Position numbers and translations under genes: made by a program
Part shown: piece by piece, positions 9,595 to 22,380 of the stretch
Numbering within the stretch: the first letter of the stretch is position 1
How the letters are laid out: each line of letters begins with the position of its first letter
Notes under the pieces: model-generated
Told to the model about the DNA's origin: nothing
What the model saw: only the letters and a program-made list of their open reading frames with translations
Database searches by the model: none
Source of the DNA: Eumeta japonica
Lineage: Eukaryota; Arthropoda; Insecta; Lepidoptera; Psychidae
Direction: 5' to 3'
NCBI GenBank assembly: GCA_005406025.1
Contig: BGZK01001192.1
Location: 124,001 to 188,000, forward strand
DNA: 64,000 nucleotides

Positions 9595-10200
9595 TTGAAA
9601 AACAATTTATATTATAAAAAGGAAAGGAAAATAGTGCTAACTGAAAAATGTAGTAAAAAGTTAATAGAGAAAGTACGCAATGTTTACTGTCATTTAGGAA
9701 TCCAACAAATGAATACCAAAATTAAACCCTTCTATACAGCCAAAAATCTATCGTATAACATAAAGAAAATTATCGGAAACTGTGAAGTCTGTATAAAAAA
9801 CAAATGTAGAGGGAAATATAACTTTGGACTAATGTGTCACTTGGGCCCCGCGACTTATCCCTTTGAAATAGTATCATTAGATACTATTGGTGGCTTTAGT
9901 GGTTTACGTTCTATAAAGAAATACATATCTGCATCTTCTTGTTGATCACTTCACGAGATATGCTTATATTCTGACATCAAAAACACAAAATTCAATTAAT
10001 TTTATAAACCTTATCCAAAAAGTGAGTAAATAAATAAAATAGGACTGATCCTATCGGACCAATACCCAGGTATAAAGTCGAAGAAATTTAAGGACTTTTT
10101 TAGAAATACAAAACATGTCAATAATTTTCACTGCAGTAAATAAATGGTCATTTCTCCAACGGTTTGAATGAAAGATTAAACAAAACACAAAAAATAAGAA
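9595..10200 (+). pseudogene. Gypsy-type integrase remnant
   Basis: The first 116 residues are open: a zinc-binding region (VYCHLG, then CEVCIKNK), then PATYPFEIVSLDTIGGFSG, the start of the integrase core with its first catalytic Asp. After the stop at 9943-9945 the same protein continues in another frame (LLVDHFTRYAYILTS near 9940-9980) and again near 10040-10170 (LSDQYPG, then an N-G-H-F-S-N-G-like segment), with further stops. Retroviral-type integrases cut and join DNA ends in the nucleus; this copy cannot, being shifted and truncated. It abuts the Copia fragment in the opposite direction, so two different elements are scrambled here. Confidence 0.7.
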
Positions 10201-11210
10201 TTGAGAAAGAGAGTAAACATAAAAGTGAAGGGAAGAAAGAATGGGAGAAATATGTATATAGAGTGCAAAATTAAGAGAGAAGGAAATGGAAAAGGAAAGC
10301 GAAACGAAAAGGGAGAGAGAAAGTGAAATCCAGAATAAGATCGTGATCGAAATTGATCAGGATTTAGTTTGCTTTATACCTAATAATTTTAATATAAGTT
10401 GTCATAAGTCTGACATTAAATATTTTATATAGAATACAGAATTCTCTTGCAAACCCCGTTTAGAAACAGAGAAAGGCTACTTAGCCTTCAACTGCGTGGG
10501 ATCCGGTGATCAGGGCTAGGGGCAGCAGCGTCTACTTAGTAAAAAGCAAGTCGACACTGCAGTGGTTACCAACCCGCAATAGCAAGCATGGTGCTTTACA
10601 GGAAATTAATCCGATTCAGCACATTTTGGGTTCACAGAAAACGAGATAAACTTTTAAAAATAAGGACAAAATATTTGAAAAAGAAAGGTCAGTGAACAAC
10701 ATCTTAAAAGCCGGTGATGATGAGCACATGGCGAGATAAATTTAGAGTATTCTAATATATAAATCTGTAAGCTCTGTCATAAATTTGACCGCACATAAAG
10801 TACTCCTGTCAAATTTTGCGATAATTATTCGTTACACAACACACTACGTTTTTTAAATTTTTTATGTATTTTTTTATCTATACCTATGTATTCTTATAAC
10901 TAAACAACGGCTTGACCCATGTTGACGAAATTTGAGAGACTGTAAGAATATACGGTTCACAAATGAAATCCCGATGAAATGTCTGTTTGTTGGTCTGATC
11001 TCCGAAGCGGTTGAACAGCTTCTGGTTGAAGTTTATTTAAAGTATTAAGATATCAATTTTTACGGAATAAAATAAACGACTTCCAAAAAATGGAGGGAGG
11101 ACCGACATCGACATCGTTAGCGGTATTGAAATTGGGAGCAGGATAGGGACCTAAATCGAAACCGGAATTAAGATTGGAAACAATAATTCTCAAATTTTAA
11201 TTTACGCATA
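10201..11210. other. non-coding stretch with purine-rich tract
   Basis: 10190-10335 is strongly purine-rich (repeated GAGAAAG, GGGAGAGAGAAAG). 11095-11175 is cryptically simple with CGACATCG, GGGA and ACCGGAA motifs, resembling the tract at 1330-1505. No coding seen. Confidence 0.4.
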
Positions 11211-13982
11211 GCGAAGCGAGCAGAAACACAGTGATTGGAAATGGAAATCTAAGCGGGCACAGACGCTGGCGACTGTATTTTGATCGTTGTGGGGCGTGAA
11301 ACGGTGAGTTTGAATATAGTATTATTACATAAGGATCTTATCGGATATTCGAGGATTGAGATCAGATGAAAATAAAACATACAGAAAAGCATAAGGTATA
11401 TATTCAGCAACACAGTTACATTAATTACTACGGAACCATTTGAATATTTTTAGTTAATCGTACTTTGCTTATGAATTGATCGCACTGATCGGAAATGTAA
11501 TGAAGAATTGCCAACACTCGAGTATCCCTCGAGTAACCATCTCGAACGTTTTTAAAATGTAAATAAACTAATAAATATACCAAACAAGATGTAAACATGT
11601 CACGTTCGACACATACAAAGAAAATTTATTGTATTCTCGAACATTCCACCCCGATAATAAATACATTAATATGTAAACACGCGTGAATAATGGTGACGGA
11701 GAGAAAGACGGAAGCTCGGGAGGCAGTTGTATAAATTCTATAGTTCTATTCCTGAATTTATACATATTTTTTAAAGGAATTATTTATTTTACTTTTATTT
11801 TGTAGTGCTGTATTTTTCAAAAGCGAGTGTAACAATAAAAATAAATGAAAGATACTATATGAAATATTTAATTGTATTCGAAGAGGCATGAGGTTTTGGG
11901 CGTATGGTTCTTTTTATGTGACCTCTAACATGTCATAGGGTTTCGCCTTAGGCCTAAAATACCTGACTGTCTTATCAATTATAATAAACATTGTACATAT
12001 AATTACAATGTAAGGGGCGCCGCCCGACAGCATACACTGAGAAAAGACATGTAATCAAACTTAATGACACATATCAAATAACAATGTTCAGATAAAATTG
12101 ACATAGCCTCTTTGCATGGAGAGCTGATAAAGATGATCACTGTTGTACAAAAAGATTAAACTACCTGATTTCGAACATTGATCTGGGTTCACTTCCCATC
12201 TATATTTGTTCTTGGACTCGCATCTGATGTGATGAAACCTCGACAGTAGGCAGTACAGGCAGATGTGTTTTAACAAAACGCTGTGAGCTAAGGCTGCTTT
12301 AGGTATGGAACGCTATAAACTTTCTAACCGGCGTCTGCGCATCAAAACATCAGTCATCCATTCTTACAAGGAAAAAAAAGGATACTAAAACCACCATAGA
12401 CCCTGATTGTAACCGGACAGCAGATTTCCCAAATCATTTCTCTGAACAAAACTTCGTATCTTACCCTCTCCATGGGAAGAACCCACAATAGAAAATGAAT
12501 ATTAAGCAGAAGTAAATTCAACGGTTACCGCATTTCCTCTAGAGAAATTCGGTTTTCACAATGCCTGCCCTTTTAATTTTTGAAACAGAAAAAGAATACC
12601 CACAAATTTTTATATTTTAAAAAGTGACGTTGATGTCACACTTCGATGACATTTGTCGTCGAATGTTTTGAATGACATTGACAATAAGGTGCTCAAAATA
12701 GATGCTTTTAAATTTCTTCTTTTTTTATGAACAATCGACTGAATCGAGTAATAAATGCAAAAATGTTCCTTTACGATCATCCTAAACGAATTCTGACACT
12801 TTCAGAATAACACTACGACATCTCGTTCAGAATCTGTTAGTTAAATAAATTAACTATGACGGAATAAATGTACTGTACAAATAGGTCCTTGATCGCATAA
12901 ATTAATAAAAATATCGTACATCAAAATCTTGTAAACTACCATGCAAGATGAATAATACTATAATCCCGAATAAGCCTAAAAATAGTACATAGCTCTAATA
13001 CAATATCTTACCTCGATATAAATAATTTCAAAAATCTATGTCAAACAGTGTATATTTCTGTCATTTACTTACCTTAGTCATTAAACCCTAATATCAGCAG
13101 CCTTATGTTGTACCTTTATTAAATTATTACAAAAAAATATGTAGATATTTTAACTAGAAATTACTCAAGAAAAATAAGGCAAAGCTATGGCATATTTATT
13201 TATTTTTCTTTATACATACACTAACACTTTACTTGACGTATGATGTTCGTAGCTGATGAAAACTAATTTGTATACCAAAGTAGTGGCTTAAAACTAATTT
13301 TCTGACCCGATTATAAAAGACAATTTTTTTTTTCAACGTCAGGCGTGTTAAAATAAATTTCCAGATATTTTCAAGTTACTTAAATCCAATTTAACTTGTC
13401 AATTTAAGCGAACCTAACCCGATTCTCTGCTCGCCAGAAATAATGTAGACGGAGTTAGCCACAGACTATTTCGGAAAAGTAGGTTAGACCTTTGTTACTA
13501 AACTAGGTTACCATTGATCGATGTAATGGCAGTGCTATTATCAATGCGAATTCCGAAATTGGTTTCTTTGTGCTTTGACTACGAGAAAATGACATTAATT
13601 TATTTGTGTTCGCTTACGCAACTTTTGGAAGGACAATGGATTGAATTGAAATAAACTTCATATCGTTTTAAAATTTGATTAAATTATTAATGAATTAGGT
13701 TATTGACCTCTTTTTCAACTAAAAAAATGTATATTCAGTTCGATGTCGACACCAACCAGTAGTCCTGCTACAAGGACTACGTCGAAGACACCAGAACGAC
13801 TTGTGTTATAGGATAGAGCGTGCATGTTATTGTTATAGACAAGGATAGGTTGGGGGTTAAAATTTGTCCACCACTATTAGATTAATTAGGTTCTAGATTT
13901 TATTCTAGATATTATATAGATCATTCATATATTGATGGATAATTAGAGCAACCTGAAGCCAGCAGAAAGAAGAAAAAAATTG
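11211..13982. other. AT-rich intergenic DNA
   Basis: About 2.8 kb without recognisable coding, RNA genes or clear inverted repeats. Short open frames near 11568-11765 and 12088-12276 show no recognisable residues. Confidence 0.4.
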
Positions 13983-13986
13983 TATA

Positions 13987-14816
13987 CGAGGGGCGTTCAC
14001 TATAAAGTGATAATGAGGTATAAACTTTTTAGAACCAAAAAAAAGGAAATATTGACTGGTAAAGCTGGAATATTGATTGATTTAGAAATAGAGAAATAAT
14101 TTGATTATCTTTTGTTTTTTACTAACGTGTCTTTTATAAAAAAAATCACAAAGAATTACAGGATACTTTGGCAGTAAATGCTCCATCGTATTCTATATGT
14201 AGTTGCCCGTTGGTGTGCCAAATTTAAACGTAGAAGATCCGCAAAGAGACCCTCGCCCGGATCACCGTTCATGATAGTGGCCGAAGAAATGGCAAAAATG
14301 TTGAAGGAATCATTTTAATCGTCGTGTCACGACACATTTTGTAGGCAAAGAAACAAAGATTTCCGTTAGTAGTATGTATAGCATTTCTTGAAAACGTTTG
14401 TGGATGAAAAAAGTATCCGCGCGCTGGGTTCCTAGAATGCTTATCGATGCATGAAAACAAACCAGCGTGAACATTTACTGTCTTTGGAACTATTACAACA
14501 AAACCTCGATAGTTTTTTGACTCTATTTACAACCATGGATGAAACTTGGCTTTACCATTACGATCCAGAAACAAAATTAAGGTCTATGACTGGAAAAAAC
14601 CATCATCTCCAACTTCTAAGAATTTTTAAGAAAGGAATTTTAAGGTCAGAAAAAAGATATGTCAAATGCTAAATGTCATATGATATGTCATATGTCATGA
14701 GATATGTCATATGCTAAGAAGCGACTATGTCGAAAAATAAAATAGCATTTAATAAAAGTTACACAACATAGATACATACAACATACTCATTCTCACTTTT
14801 TATTGAACGCCCCTCG
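13987..14816 (+). mobile_element. mariner-like element, degraded, with terminal inverted repeats and TA duplications
   Basis: The ends are inverted copies: CGAGGGGCGTTCACTATAAA on the left and, read from the right end inward, CGAGGGGCGTTCAATAAAAA, continuing AGTGA(T/G)AATGAG. Both are flanked by TA (13985-13986 and 14817-14818), the mariner target duplication. At 830 bp it is shorter than the ~1.3 kb of a full mariner. It contains transposase remnants in the plus direction and a local TATGTCAT-type repeat at 14655-14715. Confidence 0.8.
14190..14672 (+). pseudogene. mariner transposase remnant
   Basis: The frame at 14451-14672 contains TMDETWLYHYDPETKLRSM, the block holding the first catalytic Asp of mariner transposases. 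Upstream, broken frames give AKFKRRRSAKRPSPG near 14220-14260, ETKISVSSM near 14350-14375 and VSARWVPRML near 14415-14445, matching the linker and helix-turn-helix region. The C-terminal half with the other two catalytic Asp residues is missing. Several shifts mean no active enzyme. Confidence 0.75.
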
Positions 14817-14818
14817 TA

Positions 14819-15316
14819 TCGCGCTACCCTTGGTATTGTGAGATATTATTTGTCCTAAGAATATAAAAATGTGGAAGTTATTGTTTTCAGTCCGATTTTC
14901 GGATATAGAAATCTCATCGGATATATCGTAACTTTCACTTTTATGTAATATTTTAACTTTATTAACTTTGTGTAATATAATAATATTAGAAGGATTATAG
15001 AGCAAACAAGAAAGTAATTACAATTTGGAAATACATATTACATATTTAGTCCCAAACTGAGGTGGCGCTGAGTCATCATAACATTTTAAATGCTTGGCAA
15101 CGTTTTATTTTGCATAATCTACTTTGTTGTGTTAAATATCAATTAAAAAAATCTGAGAAACAATACAACTATTTATTCAAGATTACTTTATGTTTGTTAA
15201 TTTGATTATTTTGGACAAGGTATAATCTATTATCTATTGATCTTTTTTTAGTCATTTTATTATTTCTTTGAAAATTACAAAATATCTTATACTTAAAAAA
15301 AAGTGCGTGCTCCGAA
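14819..15316. other. AT-rich intergenic DNA
   Basis: Nothing recognisable. Confidence 0.4.
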
Positions 15317-15718
15317 GAAGTGAAACTTCGTAATGTGGAAATGAAAATGGAAAGGGGTACAAATTGCGTTTTTCGTCGCACGATACAATTGCGAAAAACA
15401 ATTACGAGACGAAATCTACCGACTCGCTCTCTTTCTCTGTCCTACTTTCCACCTTTGTGTATCTTTATTTCTCTCTTCCTCTTGCGTTGGAATATTGGAC
15501 GCTACTCGTTGCTAACGCTCGCGCTGGCCTGTAACAGGTATACTATGCGCATGCGTTCGAGTGCCACGCATTTACTCTCGCTTTGTCTCTTTTTATTCTC
15601 CCTCCCCATGAGCGTTGAATTTTTAACGCAACAGTGCTTTCATACCCCCCCTCCCTTTAATGGTAGCGTTAAACGTTTAACGCAACCTTGTTGAGAATCG
15701 CATTAGAAGTTTCACTTC
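15317..15718. mobile_element. short element with GAAGTGAAACTTC ends
   Basis: It starts GAAGTGAAACTTCGTAATG and ends with the inverted partner CATTAGAAGTTTCACTTC. Each end is itself nearly palindromic (GAAGTnnnACTTC). The interior is pyrimidine-rich (repeated CTCTCTTTCTCT) with several AACGC and GCGTT motifs, and has no coding. An element with comparable ends lies at 25586-26240. No certain target duplication is visible. Confidence 0.5.
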
Positions 15719-16230
15719 AAAAATAAAATACGTATACGACCAATCCCCCTCATGATAGGAAAAATAATATTGATCTCTACGTCATCGAATGTTATAACCA
15801 TGATGGATTATGTGCGTTTAGGGAGATACAAAAATTAATTTGATGTTATTCAAATCTTATTTTCTATCAAAAATTTACCAATTCAGGAAGTCTTAATTCA
15901 TTTTGGTACCACAAAAAACGAACTTTCGGGTTTTTAATTAAAATATTTTAAGTTACGCTTTCGAAAACATACCCAATCAATTTTTAGAAATAAAAAGTAT
16001 TTGAAAATCTTTTAGCAAAAATTTCCCTTTTTTTTTTGAATATTTTTCGTTTGTTATAAAATAAAATACTAGTATACAATATTTCATTAGGTGTATACAT
16101 TTCAACAAAGGAAAACTGAATTTCTACAGAAAAGGATAATGTCAACGCCTAAATCGTACATAGGCGGAGTCGGTAAGTCCAGACAGTCCTAAAAATAATA
16201 AAATTGTTCTGGCAGAAACAAATAAAAACA
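15719..16230. other. AT-rich intergenic DNA
   Basis: Nothing recognisable. Confidence 0.4.
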
Positions 16231-16231
16231 A

Positions 16232-17213
16232 GTGTGTGTGTCAGCTCCGCCGCACGACTGGAGTTTACTTATTAAGTACGATTGTCTAAACATACGCAAA
16301 AAGAGTTTATTTAACCGAAAAATTTCGTTTTGACTAAAAATTTAAGAAAAATGATTAAAAATAAAATTTTTTTAGCCTATCTACGAAGATTTATTATAAC
16401 TACAATTTGTTAAAATATTATGGAAAGTATTTTGAATAAATTTTTGTTTTTACTAATAATTGAAGAAAAAGCATTAGAGAAGAAATTTTTTAACCTATCT
16501 ACAATTATTTTGTATTTTTAATTTTAAATAAAAAGACGAAGATTTATTGTAATTAAAATTATAAAAATATTATCAAGAAGTATTTAAAATTATTTTGATA
16601 ATATTGTCTTATTATTAATTAAAATTATTTACGTTATAATAATAATTCATTAAATAAATTATTATAACCTTGAAAAATTATAACCTACCGAGCAACCACG
16701 TGTTCATTTGATATTCCAGCATTATTATCTACACCACTTTCTTCCATAGTTTATATTAGTTGCACTTCACCAAATATAATAATAATGCATACAAAAATTC
16801 ACGATAATAATAGTAATTATTAATAATTATAGTAATAAATCAAATGTTAATAATAAATATTTATATTGTAAAAGAACACTTTAAAACACAAACAAAACAG
16901 TGGTGACGATCCGTATTAGAATTGTATAACTGATACACTATATATATATATATATATTTATATCGTTTGTAAACGTTGAACAGTGTACTTTTATAATATA
17001 TATAGGTATACACACAATATATGCGTCAGCTGCCTCGCTGCGTTGGCTACACACAAGTATACAAGTAAACACATACACGCGATTGAAAAGTGAAAGGTGC
17101 GCCAATAAGTTGCGCACCAAAAACGTAACGCAGATTCATCAGTAGATTTTACTCCTCAACTTTTTCTCATACCGGGCGCCTTATATGAAAATTGATTCTT
17201 AAGGAGTAAACTC
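16232..17213. repeat. dispersed repeat copy 1 (TGGAGTTTACT inverted ends)
   Basis: This copy and 27533-28272 are clearly homologous: both start GTGTGTCAGCTCCG, CGCACGACTGGAGTTTACTT, and both end CATACCGGGCGCCTTATATG, AAGGAGTAAACTC. Within each, TGGAGTTTACT(T/C) near the start (here about 16259) pairs with AGTAAACTC(CA) at the end, so it has short terminal inverted repeats. Copy 1 is about 240 bp longer because of an extra AT-rich segment around 16600-16860. A minus-strand frame of 60 residues recurs in both copies but has no recognisable domain. It is most likely a non-autonomous DNA element of unknown superfamily. Confidence 0.65.
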
Positions 17214-17810
17214 AATTAGTATTAGATAGATTAGATAACTTAATAGATCCAGTATAAGCTACTTTTATGATTTGCTTCATTACTAACATTATTTGAAATT
17301 GTCAAATGTATTTTGTATTGCAAAATTCACTTAAGGAGGTAGGAAAGTAGGTACTTAATAAAATTGCTTAGTATCTTTCTTTGGATGACGCGTGTGTACG
17401 TGTGTGTGTGTGTATAAGAAAGGTAGGCAAAGGTCTCCCTAGAAAATCTCATGCAGACGAAATTGGTCACATACTAAAATGACCAAATAAGCATCGGAAT
17501 CCGACGAGCTCGGTTGAATAAAATGATAGATATCAGTGAAACAATAGAGATTATGAAAATATGTGGAAATCTATGGTCTCCGCCTAATGCCCTACCTGCT
17601 CTTCTCGGAAATAAGCGTAAGTTTATAATATTGACAATTATAACTTTCTTTACTCATCCCAGTTACCTACTATCGCATTAGTATAGCTGCCTACAAAATA
17701 AAATGACGCATACAAACAGCTGGAATCCCTCGAAAAGCAAATAAATACAGGCATATATTGCATGTGCACGTCATTTTGTCAGTCGTTATAAAAGAGGCAA
17801 GGCAGTTATT
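17214..17810. other. intergenic DNA with a short (GT)n tract
   Basis: A GTGTGTGTGTGTGT run lies near 17398-17413. No coding. Confidence 0.4.
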
Positions 17811-17814
17811 TACG

Positions 17815-17935
17815 GCGGCGGCGTTGCCGCTCCGGGCGCGCCCCACGCGGAATCGATGCGCGGCCCGCAGTCGCCGGCCGCGCGCCGCCGCGCCGACTCT
17901 CGCCGCCGGCCGCGGTGACTGTCCGCGTGTTGATC
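17815..17935. promoter_or_regulatory. CpG-rich patch
   Basis: About 120 bp of very GC-rich sequence (GCGGCGGCG, GGGCGCGCCCC, GCCGGCCGCGCGCCGCCGCG) stands out from an AT-rich background. Open frames across it on both strands are compositional. It could mark a promoter or enhancer, but no gene start is identified. Confidence 0.35.
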
Positions 17936-19457
17936 TACGATTTTCCAAGAGACGGTCGAATTTTGCAGGAAACTGAAAACTCTTCTCGTTCGATGACGCG
18001 CTTCGGAATTGTGTAATTACCGGAAAGTTGTCATGGCGCGACGAATTCTTGCGTTGCCTTGCAACTTTCTAAGATGAAAAAGCCGAAGCGTAATGTCTAT
18101 AGTAGTCCTTGGGGTTTGCACAATAAAATCTTATGATTTTAATGAAATTTTGATAAAAAGAAAAATCGATACATTTATTTGGGACTTTGTTTTGTATTTC
18201 CGTAACAAATCGACTTCAAAGCGAATTGGGTACTTTATATATCATTTTTTCTTTCTATTACACATTTTCACGCATTTAGCTGTAACTAAAAAGTAGTAAC
18301 TCTTGAATACTATTAATGCTAGAAACATGCCAGATATGTACAAAAAGAACTAAAATCCTCACATCTGATCTTAACAGAAAAAATCTAAAATTTATTTCAT
18401 CGAAAATGTATGTAAACAAATATTTTTGCAAGACCACCAAAGAAATCAATAAAATTGGTAGACATATTGAGAGACATGTTATTGTATTTTCAATACCTAC
18501 ACAAACTAATAAACAAAAATTTTAACAACAAAAAAACCGACTTCAAAAAATAAACTATTCCAAAACAAATTATTATGCACTAAAAAGTAGAAAAATAATT
18601 ACGTATTTTTCTACAACTTAGTAATCAACTTACTTTTTCTACTCATCAATATGTAGGTACGATCTATGTTTTCACCAAGCAAGAAAGTAGGTACTTACCT
18701 ACTCACTTCAAATTTAACTCAAAACATACCTATGAATAACAAACAATGATCAAAATATTTTTTGAGTTCTCCTAAGTAAAATGAAATAAAAAATATTAGA
18801 CTACTTAAAAATCAATCAAATTATTACAATAACATAATATAGTTACAATTATTGTTATTTTTAGAGTCGGTGTCCGTCAAGGAAAGACTACAATATATTT
18901 AACAATAGAGATTCCTGTAACATTTTTCACATTATTAAAGCACATGATGCAAAATTTATTCTAGAAGAATACAAAGTTAACGAGTTTGGAAACTAATAAA
19001 CCGCAAAATTTGCTACTCAGAAGAAAATAGACTTCGTGACAGAATATTTCTCATTCCTTTATTTTATGTACAGAAAGCGAAATAGAACTTTGCATGGCGT
19101 TTCATATAATATATCTACTTGTACAATTTGATCAAAATCGACGGAAAATTGTAAGAGTTATTAAGGCTGTGACATACAGACGAACGGACAAATTAACGAA
19201 ATCATAAAGGCACTTTTTTGCCTTTGCCTACGGAAGCCTAAAAATATCTAAATATAACTTCAGTTAGAATTATCGCTAGACATAAATATGATCGCTAAAC
19301 TTCCCTTTCTTTACCTTACAGTCCTTGATAACTATAAATTGATTAAAATGCCCTAAAAACATCAATCACTATCTCTCACATCGGACCATAATAGAAGAGA
19401 AGCACTAAATACGACTCTGAAATTAATATACATAAACTCTGAAATATATCTACAGTA
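17936..19457. other. AT-rich intergenic DNA
   Basis: Includes CCGACTTCAAAAAATAAAC at about 18538, a phrase common in lepidopteran repeats. No gene recognised. Confidence 0.4.
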
Positions 19458-19620
19458 CAGTATAACGCACGAAACTTTGCCGCTCGGAATTGGCTGCGAA
19501 TGATATACCGCGCAAGTATTACGCTCCCCGACCCTTGCTTCTCCCCCGCGTTCCTATTTTACACCATTGCGACGCTTTCGTGACGAACTTCACAGCGGCA
19601 AAGTTTCAAACGTTGTACTG
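19458..19620. mobile_element. MITE with TA duplications, CAGTA ends
   Basis: A 163-bp element with ends CAGTATAACGCACGAAACTT and, inverted, CAGTACAACGTTTGAAACTT, both continuing TGCCGCT. It is flanked by TA at 19456-19457 and 19621-19622. TA duplication with CAGT ends suits a Tc1/mariner or pogo-derived MITE. No coding. Confidence 0.75.
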
Positions 19621-19622
19621 TA

Positions 19623-20830
19623 ATAAAATGCTTCTAGATCGATCCATTCCGATTGATGCAACTTAACAAAGATTTTTTTCCAATACCAAACTACGAGGAC
19701 GGTTCGTCTCTGAATTCCGATTTCATTCAATAAAATGTCGCATGACAAATAAAAGTTAAAACGTATCTTAATAATCATAAGCAAATAGAACAGTGAAGGA
19801 ATAACATGTTTTCTTTCAGACAAATTATACAAAAATATGAAAATATATACAGATGTTTTTTTGACCTGGATTTTCAACAACAAAGCGACGTGCCTACTTA
19901 CGGAGAAATCAGTTCAGTAGGCTTTTCAAAGTTGAACAACACTTTTATAAGATTCATAAAATAATATTACAGCATAAACATAAAATACTCGGGACGTTTT
20001 CTATAGCGAGAGGGAGAGGATAAAAATGCACTGAAATTCGAGGTATTCCTTTCAACGGCGAGTTGTGAAACTTTGACGAGTTCGGGAGCAAAAAAAAAAA
20101 TGCACGAAAAAAATTCCATCTCGCGGCGGCCGGAACCCTCAAAAGTAGTTACGTCAAAAGAAGGCGGTTTTATTTGACTAAATGAAAGAGGCACGTAAAA
20201 AAGCTGCCGCTTTTATCAACGAAGAATCGTTGTTGTCGAAAACGAAGGAAATAATAACATCGTGAACGGACATTTTGCTATTTTACTACGTCCAAGTGTA
20301 GTTCGATTAAGAACAGAGTCTGCCTCTTGAGTACTGGACGAATTTTTAAAATAAAATAAATAGCATTTATTGACCGATGACATGACAAAATCTGTTTCTA
20401 TATGGCGGATAATGAAAGTACATCTTGTCACTCTAAAATAATAAATCTCTTGTACTTCGATAAATGATGAATATTGAGACGTTGAGTATTATTTGTAAAT
20501 AAATACATATTTTGCTCTACAAAATGTTTCGCTTAATGTCCACTGGGTACTTGCGACCTCGCAAGCTGTTGACCGGTCAATATTTGAACAAGAAACGCGC
20601 GCAGAATGTGATTTTCAATTCTGTCAAGAAAGGAAATAGAAATTCATATTATACAATAAACTCCTAATAACACAGGGTCGCCTTGTGATTTATAAATGAA
20701 TAAATTAAGTAGATAATGAGCAAAGTACGTATATATGAAAAAGTAAAGAAATTTACGAGTAAACATTTTAAGTTCGTACATAATAAAAACTATTTATTTT
20801 TCGTTGTAAACATTCGGTCTGCAGTACACT
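19623..20830. other. AT-rich intergenic DNA
   Basis: No gene or clear repeat recognised. Confidence 0.4.
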
Positions 20831-20834
20831 ATAC

Positions 20835-20965
20835 TCGGCGGCGGCGGCGCCACCCCGACGGCGGGCGAAGGGGCGGGGAGGAATAGCTACGAGGTAGAAG
20901 AGGAAGTGGGTGGACAACGGCGGCGGTGGGGGGTACACGCAACGACCTTCGCAGTTCCCGACCGG
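20835..20965. promoter_or_regulatory. CpG/G-rich patch
   Basis: CGGCGGCGGCGGCGCC, GGGCGAAGGGGCGGGGAGG and ACGGCGGCGGTGGGGGG form a GC-rich island with several G runs. It may be regulatory; no linked exon was found. Confidence 0.3.
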
Positions 20966-22378
20966 AGCAACCGAACTGATAGGGCCAGTTCCCTTTGACT
21001 AGATTCAACAAATTTCAATGTGGAAAAAACAGGACTACATTTTGTAATTATTGGTTTCGTCTGAACCGATACTTTGTGCTACGCGTCTATATCTCTGCTG
21101 TTCTTAGATAGGTACCTAAATTCATTTTTTTATTGAATGTTTTTAAACATTGTCTTATTGAATCAAAAATTAGTTCATTATCTTATTTATTTATTCTCAG
21201 AATAATATTAATCCACACTAATAAGATATATTTGAGCAACAGTTAATCTTGCAGATTAGCCCTTTTCATACTGTTTTGTTCAATAAAGTTTGCGAAAACA
21301 CTTGTACTAAATGACAATAAACGTAAATTCATTCATATAAAATCTTTATAAATAATGGCAAGTCAAACTAATAATTTTAAAGCAAACAATCTCACTAATA
21401 ATCATTTTAGTTATAATATAAATCATAATGACATTCACATGCACACTTTCCAATTCAAGCTATGTTTCCTTATGTGCGTAAGACCTTCGCATTAGTGATT
21501 GGCAGTAAATTCGTATTTATTGCCTGCCGAGAGTCACTAGTCTTAGTAGACCAATGATATATAACATACAGAGGTTCTTTAATTATGACAAATTATGTAT
21601 TTTTGTAGGTCCGGACGCGCGTCGCGTAGTCGTCGGGCGATGTACCTCTGCAGGCCTTTCAATGTATCTAGGCGAGAGACATAATTGAATCACAACCATC
21701 CGACTTGAATTCATGTCACATGGTTACCCTGTAGCTAGCTATACGTCGTGACTGAGAATTTATGGGGCCGCTACCTAGCAAACTACTTAGATAACCTAGA
21801 TATATATCTGTTTTTGGCTAAGCCGTGCAGGCTTTGGTATGAGTCGACGATAGTACGTGTATTGTGTTCCCTCTGCTGATTCTCTATATATAGATTCCCT
21901 CTAGAAATGAGAAATCAAATATTAATTCGTACGGATCGTTCTGCAGTATCCAATAATCCAAATGTGATGAGAAATAATAAGTTTTTGGTCTTTTCTTTAT
22001 TGACTTCAATAAAAAATGGGATTAATAAAGTAAGCCGAATAGGATTGGAAATATAATGAATACAATCAAAAACTTTATATTTTATGCCTACTTTTTTTGA
22101 AAGATCTGCTTTAAAACTAGACATTTTTTATAGAAATGTTACATAATCGAATGCATTTATTATTAAGAAATCGAGTATTCACCAGATCTTGACGTTTTCA
22201 GATCCTAAGAGTCTATTTCGATTATTTCCTGAACGATGTCTGTATGACTGTGTGCAAAATCTAATCAGCTCTTTTTCCTAAACAGTTGCATCGACTGTTA
22301 CAAACTACATAAAAATAGGCTGATTTGTTCAAGAGATATCGTTGGAGAAATAAAAACTGTAACATATTTTTTTTACAA
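20966..22378. other. AT-rich intergenic DNA
   Basis: No coding. 22310-22350 (GATTTGTTCAAGAGATATCG) recurs in diverged form near 23865-23890 and 27490-27510 (GTTCAAGAGATATCGTAG), so it belongs to a dispersed repeat into which the pogo element inserted. Confidence 0.45.
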
Positions 22379-22380
22379 TA

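Noticed and set aside
15320..15694. 124-residue frame with leucine/serine-rich middle resembling a membrane protein
   Set aside because: It spans almost exactly an element with inverted ends, and the hydrophobic stretch comes from its CT-rich tract.
16938..17120. Minus-strand 60-residue frame, also present at 27951-28184
   Set aside because: It recurs because it lies in a dispersed repeat; no domain is seen and the two copies differ in length and ends.
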